A stretch of 64,000 bases of DNA from Tetrahymena elliotti 4EA (lineage: Eukaryota; Ciliophora; Oligohymenophorea; Hymenostomatida; Tetrahymenidae): assembly GCA_000231825.2 (NCBI GenBank), contig JH720315.1, forward strand, positions 878,522 to 942,521, written 5' to 3'. Positions 61,193 through 64,000 of this stretch are shown piece after piece (position 1 is the first letter of the stretch; each line of letters starts with the position of its first letter). Made by a program: the position numbers and the translations under genes. The notes beneath the pieces are model-generated. The model saw nothing but the letters and a program-made list of their open reading frames with translations. It was not told where the DNA came from and ran no database searches.

Positions 61193-61410
61193 CTCTAGTA
61201 AAAATAGTGTTTCAATATTAATTCAGTATTTTGGAATGAATAAAAAGATTAATATTTATGAGTTAATGAGTTGCTTCACTTGATATTTGTTTGGCTGGAT
61301 TGTTCATTCCTTTTTCTTTGTTGTTTTTGTTTTTAATTAAAATTTTTCTGGGTTCTCATTCATTGAAATTCAATATTTATTTTTATAATCTTTTAAAAGC
61401 AATAATAATC

Positions 61411-61484
61411 TTGGTGAAATGGGAGCTTAAAAATTAGGATCTGACTTAGCAAAATGCTCTCGTCTCTAAATTTTGACTCTTGAC
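61411..61484 (+). ncRNA. Hairpin core, copy 2
   Basis: Second copy. The outer stem is partly disturbed (gactta for gagtta; ctcgtctcta for ctaatctcta). Core blocks ttggtgaaatgggagcttaa and aaaatgctct are kept. Flanked by an A/T-rich spacer shared with the other units. Confidence 0.4.
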
Positions 61485-61716
61485 CTCTTGTAAAAATAAT
61501 ATTCCAAAATTAAATATATATTTTGGAATGAATAAAAAAAATTTAATTTTTGAGCAAGAAACTTACAGGTTAATTTGAACTTAATATTAGCTTACCTCAC
61601 TCATTAATTACTTTTTATTTTCTGTTTTCAATTTATTTAAATTTTATTTTTTTCTCATTCTTTCAATATTTCTTTAATCAATACTTTTTATAAAATTATT
61701 AAAAGTCAAAACAATA

Positions 61717-61790
61717 TTGGTGAAATGGGAGCTTAAAAATTAGGATTTGAGCTAGCAAAATGCTCAAATCTCTAAACTTTGACTCTTTAC
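61717..61790 (+). ncRNA. Hairpin core, copy 3
   Basis: Third copy, with the consensus inner stem gagc[tagcaaaat]gctc and outer ttaggatt opposite aaatctctaa. Ends ctttgactctttac. Confidence 0.42.
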
Positions 61791-61954
61791 TTCTAGTAAG
61801 AATAGTCTTTTAATTTTGAGTTGCTTTACTTGGTATTTGTTTGGCTTGCTCATTTATTACTTTTTACTTGTTATTTTTATACTTTATTAAAATTTTAATG
61901 TCTTTCTCATTCTTTCAAATATTTCTTTATTTTTTAAAAAAAGGAGCAATAATA

Positions 61955-62027
61955 TTGGTGAAATGGGAGTTTAAAAATTAGGATTTGAGCTAGCAAAATG
62001 CTCTAATCTCTAAACTTTGTATTTTAA
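61955..62027 (+). ncRNA. Hairpin core, copy 4
   Basis: Fourth copy. The stem is fully consensus (ttaggatttgagc / gctctaatctctaa); the 3' end differs (ctttgtattttaac). Confidence 0.42.
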
Positions 62028-62127
62028 CCTCATGTAAAAACAGTGTTCACTTTTAATTATGCATTTTAATGAATAGTTTTCATATTAAAAAATATTTTTA
62101 TACCTTTCTTATTCTTTCAAATATTTT

Positions 62128-62245
62128 GGGGGGTAGGGGTATTACACAGGATAGTATTCAAAAATGAATGAACATTTTTTAAATTAAAATTGAAATTAAA
62201 AAATTTCCATTTATTTTTGAATACTACCCCCCATGTAATCCCCCC
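62128..62245. mobile_element. Foldback (MITE-like) insertion, ~118 bp
   Basis: Near-palindromic element inside the spacer between hairpin cores 4 and 5. It begins ggggggtaggggtattacac and ends with a run of six C; the arms share gtagtattcaaaaat and its complement atttttgaatactac around an AT-rich centre. The flanking spacer reads through to the sequence seen in other units (caaatattt ... tttcttgattc), so it looks like a discrete insertion. No coding capacity. Confidence 0.65.
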
Positions 62246-62301
62246 TTCCAATTTCTTGATTCAATATATATTTTTATAATTTTTTAAAAGTTGGAATAAT
62301 A

Positions 62302-62376
62302 TTGGTGAAATGGGAGCTTAAAAATTAGGATTTGAGCTAGCAAAATGCTCTAATCTCTAAACTTTGACTCTTATTC
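62302..62376 (+). ncRNA. Hairpin core, copy 5
   Basis: Fifth copy, fully consensus stem-loop, ending ctttgactcttattc. Separated from copy 4 by the longest spacer (347 bp) because of the foldback insertion. Confidence 0.42.
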
Positions 62377-62544
62377 TTAGGTAAAAAGAGTGTTTTAATA
62401 TTAATAATGCATTTTAGATTATTTTGGTTAGTTTACTTGATGTTTGTTTTGCTCATTAATTACTTTTTATTTTCTGTTTTCAAAATTAATTAAATTTTTT
62501 ATTTCTTTATTCAGTATTTCTTTATTTTTAAAGTAGCAATAATA

Positions 62545-62620
62545 TTGGTGAAATGGGAGCTGAAAAATTAGGATTTGAGTTAGCAAAATGCTCTAATCTC
62601 TCAACTTTGGATCTTTTTCT
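62545..62620 (+). ncRNA. Hairpin core, copy 6
   Basis: Sixth copy. The inner stem is gagt[tagcaaaat]gctc, with G-T in place of G-C, so the pairing is kept; ends ctttggatcttttt. Confidence 0.42.
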
Positions 62621-62859
62621 TCGGTAAAAACAGTGTTTCAAATTTAATTATGTATTTTGCAATAAAAAACTTTGATTTATGAAAAAATGGTTGGCTGGCT
62701 AATTTAGGTTGATTTACTAGATATTTGTTAGGCTCACTTATTCATGACTTTTTCTTTGTTGTTTTCATATTTAATTAAAGCTTTTCTCTTTCTTTCAAAT
62801 ATTTCTTTATTTCTTGATTCAATATTTACTTTTATAATTTTTGAAAAGATACAATAACA

Positions 62860-62935
62860 TTGGTGAAATGGGAGCTTAAAAATTAGGATCTGAGTTACCA
62901 AAATTATCTAATCTCTCAACCTTGACTCTTTCGCT
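62860..62935 (+). ncRNA. Hairpin core, copy 7
   Basis: Seventh copy, the most diverged inside the loop (gagttaccaaaattatct), with the 5' block tggtgaaatgggagcttaaa intact. No eighth copy is recognisable before the right flank. Confidence 0.38.
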
Positions 62936-63120
62936 TGAGTAAAAACAGTGTTTCAATATTAATTAATTTTGCATTTTGGAATATCCTTTAATTGATGAGC
63001 GACTGGCTATTTTAAGTTGGTTTACTTTGTATTTGTCTGGCTTAGCCATTCATTAACTTTTATTTATTGTCTTCATATTTAATTAAAACGTTATGCTTTT
63101 CTAATATTTCTTTATTCAAT

Positions 63121-64000
63121 CTTTATTTTTATAATTTTTAAAAAATAGGAAATATTAAATATTAAGATCAAAACTATTTAAAATGAAAAGATTAGTGATT
63201 TTAAAATTTCTCTGATTACTTTAACGAAAGGATAAATATCATTTTTTTTAAGCAAACTAGCTATTATTATAAATTAGATAGATAATTTATTAAAATTATG
63301 TTTGAAAAAATTAAGATTAATTTGAACAGAACCGAAAAGCTAAAAACAAACAAATAATATTGTCTAAAAATACTTATTTATTTATATTTATCAAATTTAT
63401 TTAAAAAATTTCATTAATAATGATTTAAATAACCAAATTAAAAAAAAATTTTATAACAATTAAATATTTTTTATAAAATGCAATAAGTTTTCTATTTTTG
63501 TTATATATTTATTACTTATTTTATTATATTTTCATAGTTCAAATTGCTTTAATTCTTCAGCAAACGCTAGTCTTTTTTGTAAGTTAATATCTTAATGGGA
63601 TAATTTTTTTATTAGGTGTTTATAAATCTTATTTTAGTGATAATCAGATGAATTGAATTTATCTTATATTTTGCAAAATTTTATTTCAAAAGCTAATATT
63701 AATTGATAAATTCATATTGAATTTCATATCTATCTTAACAAATTTTAAAAAAATAAATGTTGATATAGAATTAAAACTAATTTACAGATCTCACTGATGT
63801 AATTCATTTTCTTTAGAGATACAAATATATTTTAATTTTTATCTATTTAAAGTTACTAATCACTGATTTAACTTCTTACTTAAATCTTCATATTGATTTA
63901 CGGTCAAATTATTAATTTGTATCTGATTAATTTGGGTTAGTTTATTTGATATTTGCTAGACTCACTCATTTATCTTTGTGTTTTCATATTTAATAAAATT
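63121..64000. other. Right flank of the array
   Basis: AT-rich. 63650-63990 is the second ~310-bp direct repeat, then the start of another spacer-like stretch (gatatttgctagactcactc) runs off the window, so the array may continue. Confidence 0.6.
63650..63990. repeat. ~310-bp direct repeat, right copy
   Basis: Partner of 60700-61010 in the same orientation. The central block acagatctcactgatgtaat and the tail ctgatttaacttcttactta are almost unchanged, while the surrounding A/T has drifted. Confidence 0.8.

Larger units (their letters stand above)
61121..63120 (+). repeat. Tandem array of ~240-350 bp units around conserved hairpin cores
   Basis: Seven units, start-to-start 290, 306, 238, 347, 243 and 314 bp. 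Outside the core the units share a looser spacer (gtaaaaacagtgtttca, gatatttgtttggctcac, tttctttattcttgattcaatattta, tttataattttt) that drifts faster than the core. The contrast indicates selection on the core. No protein frame spans a unit. Confidence 0.8.

Noticed and set aside
62128..62245. Telomere or chromosome-breakage end because of ggggggtagggg
   Set aside because: There is no (GGGGTT)n run. The sequence is one arm of a local inverted repeat with C-rich partner and continuous flanks.
61121..62935. CRISPR array
   Set aside because: Eukaryotic context, repeat cores of ~75 nt with ~200-270 bp related spacers; spacers are similar to one another, not unique, and no cas genes.
61081..63120. 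5S rRNA, snRNA or tRNA cluster for the hairpin array
   Set aside because: No 5S internal box, no Sm-type or U-snRNA signature, no B box and no cloverleaf in the cores.

Overview
The window looks like macronuclear-type DNA of an oligohymenophorean ciliate, most like Tetrahymena. It is extremely AT-rich. Long reading frames open up only if TAA and TAG are read as glutamine and TGA alone is stop. Introns are GT-AG, AT-rich and mostly 50-100 nt, with three exactly 55 nt in one gene. Standard-code ORFs here are nearly all fragments or shadows; the models below were translated by hand with the ciliate code, and splice phases were checked by arithmetic. No database search was possible, so family names rest on motifs I can see.

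Layout. 0.5-2.0 kb (-): divergent protein kinase. 3.5-7.9 kb (-): 1,469-aa Q/N-rich protein with an MGQCLSIC acylation-type N-terminus and a START-like C-terminus. 9.8-13.7 kb (-): cyclic-nucleotide-binding K+ channel with a VGYGD pore and a CCHC zinc knuckle. 14.8-31.4 kb: a cluster of related kinase + tetratricopeptide (TPR) genes in several states: one intact kinase-TPR frame, one kinase that stops at 'SDF' and runs straight into TPRs (with a 540-N assembly gap), one copy with compensating frameshifts, and a multiply broken kinase relic. 32.4-34.6 kb (-): phosphopantetheine adenylyltransferase (CoA synthesis) fused to an HD-type phosphohydrolase domain. 35.3-39.8 kb (-): NPC1/Patched-like sterol-sensing membrane protein, seven exons, with a coding-like ORF inside its 1-kb first intron. 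43.0-47.1 kb (+): tandem pair of leucine-rich-repeat genes, the first with an internal deletion. 47.9-50.0 kb (+): HRD1/synoviolin-type ER ubiquitin ligase with a RING-H2 finger, then an unidentified two-exon gene. 51.5-53.9 kb (-): unidentified N/Q-rich protein. 54.3-56.6 kb (-): six intact tRNA-Arg(ACG) genes plus two decayed copies. 56.8-57.2 kb (+): small secreted Cys-rich protein. 58.2-60.2 kb (+): MalY/PatB-like PLP aminotransferase. 60.7-64.0 kb: intergenic tandem array of seven conserved hairpin-forming cores in ~240-350 bp units, flanked by ~310-bp direct repeats and containing a G/C-tipped foldback insertion.

Biology. The window mixes housekeeping genes (CoA synthesis, ER-associated degradation, sterol handling, tRNA-Arg) with fast-evolving ciliate families (kinase-TPR, LRR) that are amplifying and decaying in place. 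The most unexplained element is the conserved hairpin array at 61.1-62.9 kb. The most unusual protein architectures are the PPAT-HD fusion, the channel with a zinc knuckle, and the kinase cut at its DFG motif and joined to TPRs.
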